64,000 bases of DNA, taken from assembly GCF_000145615.1 (NCBI RefSeq), contig NC_014410.1:1723501-1787500 (forward strand), in the 5' to 3' direction. The translations under genes were made by a program, and so were the position numbers. Source of the DNA: Thermoanaerobacterium thermosaccharolyticum DSM 571 (GTDB lineage: Bacteria; Bacillota; Thermoanaerobacteria; Thermoanaerobacterales; Thermoanaerobacteraceae). Positions 63,090-64,000 of the stretch are shown here, one piece after another. The notes under the pieces are model-generated. The model did no database searches, had not been told where the DNA came from, and saw only the letters and a list, made by a program, of their open reading frames with translations. Every line of letters begins with the position of its first letter. Positions within the stretch are counted from its first letter, which is position 1.

Positions 63090-64000
63090 TTATTTGCTTA
63101 AAAGGAATGATTTATATGCTTTATATCCCATATAGAGGTCAAGCTTCGATGATAATTCATATGGCGAATGCATGCTTAAAAGTGCCACGCCGCAGTCTAC
63201 AACTTCCATTCCATAATTTGCAGCGTAAAGTGCAACAGTTCCGCCGCCACCAATATCAACTTTTCCAAGTTCTCCTGTCTGCCATACTACATTGTTCTCA
63301 TTGAAAATCTTCCTTACTTTTGCGACAAATTCGGCATTTGCATCATTTGAACCGCTTTTCCCGCGAGAACCTGTGTATTTCGTTACACATATGCCATTTC
63401 CTATGTAAGAAGTATTAAGCTTCTCACTTACATCCGGATACAATGGATCAAATCCTGAATTGACATCTGCTGAAAGCAGTTCTGCATTCCTCATAGCCGT
63501 CCTAAGCTTCATGTCTGTGCTTCCCTCTTGCTTCTCCAAGATTTCGGCTATCGCATTTTCAAAGAATCTCGACTGCAATCCAGTATTGCCCATACTTCCA
63601 ATCTCTTCTTTGTCGGCAAAGATAGCTACAGCAGTCTTCTCAGGATTATTTACGTCTAAAATTGCTCTTAACACATCGTATGCACATATCCTGTCGTCCT
63701 GCCCATACGCACCTATCATACTTCTGTCAAAACCTATATCCCTCGGTTTATACGCAGGCACCAGTTCCAGCTCTGCACTTATAAAATCTTCTTCAACTAT
63801 TCCGTATTTTTCATTTAAAATCTTTAATAAATATGGTTTTACAGAAACGTCTTCGGATAACGGCATATTGCCAACAACTGGATTTAATGCTTCCCCAGAT
63901 ACTACATCGGAAGCTTTTTTCTCCATTTGATCTTTCCCGAGATGTGGCAGCAAATCTGTTATGTACAATATTGGATCATTATCATTTTCCCCCAGCTGGA
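63090..64000 (-). CDS. M18 family zinc aminopeptidase, C-terminal part (continues beyond the window)
   Basis: The visible 303 residues are open from the right edge and match M18 aminopeptidase: a GENDNDP start region, ITDLLPHLGKDQMEKKASDVV, the zinc-site segment ADKEEIGSMGNTG, LSADVNSGFDPLYP, and the C-terminal SMHSPYELSSKLDLYMGYKAYKSF with the final His ligand. A cytoplasmic exopeptidase is expected. The N-terminus and the other metal ligands lie outside the window. Confidence 0.9.
   Translation of the reverse strand, partial: QLGENDNDPILYITDLLPHLGKDQMEKKASDVVSGEALNPVVGNMPLSEDVSVKPYLLKILNEKYGIVEEDFISAELELVPAYKPRDIGFDRSMIGAYGQDDRICAYDVLRAILDVNNPEKTAVAIFADKEEIGSMGNTGLQSRFFENAIAEILEKQEGSTDMKLRTAMRNAELLSADVNSGFDPLYPDVSEKLNTSYIGNGICVTKYTGSRGKSGSNDANAEFVAKVRKIFNENNVVWQTGELGKVDIGGGGTVALYAANYGMEVVDCGVALLSMHSPYELSSKLDLYMGYKAYKSFLLSK

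Overview
The window looks like chromosomal DNA of an anaerobic, low-GC, endospore-forming Clostridia bacterium. The gene set (spoIIGA-sigE-sigG, spoIVA, spoIIP, spoVD, group-B and PAS-type [FeFe]-hydrogenases, mannose-class PTS with a LevR activator) fits Thermoanaerobacterium or Thermoanaerobacter best. This is inferred from gene content and from remembered protein similarity; no search was run. Nearly all genes lie on the minus strand, so the text follows transcription from high to low coordinates within each block.

Block 1 (1-8258) is a sugar/polyol operon. A LevR-type sigma-54 activator (5481-8141) is followed by a clear sigma-54 promoter and a palindromic upstream site. Then come PTS EIIA, EIIB, EIIC and EIID, a GatD-like polyol-phosphate dehydrogenase, allulose-6-phosphate 3-epimerase (AlsE), a 6-phospho-3-hexuloisomerase-like SIS protein, and a second zinc dehydrogenase that leaves the window. 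Together they suggest uptake and phosphorylation of a rare hexitol or hexose, oxidation, and conversion to fructose-6-phosphate. Block 2 (8355-9643) is a complete IS30-family element whose transposase start is buried in a perfect 15-bp hairpin. A 0.45-kb gene-less stretch and tRNA-Pro(GGG) follow.

Block 3 (10253-18930) holds der-plsY-gpsA-spoIVA, a radical-SAM DUF512 protein, two tandem DUF3189 proteins, SpoIIP and a DUF1614 membrane protein. Block 4 (19025-25505) is the phosphate regulon, phoPR and pstSCAB-phoU, with 11-bp-phased PhoP-box arrays in front of both pstS and pstC. Block 5 (25548-28866) carries nrdR, ylmC/ymxH, sigG, sigE and spoIIGA.

Block 6 (29098-46138) is the dcw cell-wall/division cluster: mraZ, rsmH, ftsL, spoVD, murE, murF, mraY, murD, ftsW/spoVE, murG, murA, ftsQ, DUF881, sbp, ftsA, ftsZ. 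It starts at a good promoter with four 10-bp MraZ operator repeats. spoVD has no canonical start codon at the expected place. Block 7 (46204-53113) has two M16 peptidase-like proteins, a YhcN-type lipoprotein, ychF (plus strand), thiI and a cysteine desulfurase.

Block 8 (53131-57802) is an hfs-like hydrogenase operon: a thioredoxin-like [2Fe-2S] protein, a PAS-containing H-cluster protein with an altered first motif, a SpoIIE/PP2C-type phosphatase, and a group-B-like [FeFe]-hydrogenase. Block 9 (57871-64000) contains DUF3006, CsoR, a GT4 glycosyltransferase, two unrecognised proteins with an operator-like dyad between them, DUF3343, a secreted CAP-domain protein with a perfect Spo0A box upstream, and the C-terminal part of an M18 aminopeptidase.

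I saw no CRISPR array, prophage, rRNA or known riboswitch. The best candidates for new biology are the rare-hexitol pathway, the hydrogenase-phosphatase operon, and several RNA-level control elements (the IS30 hairpin, the murA Shine-Dalgarno hairpin and the spoVD start).
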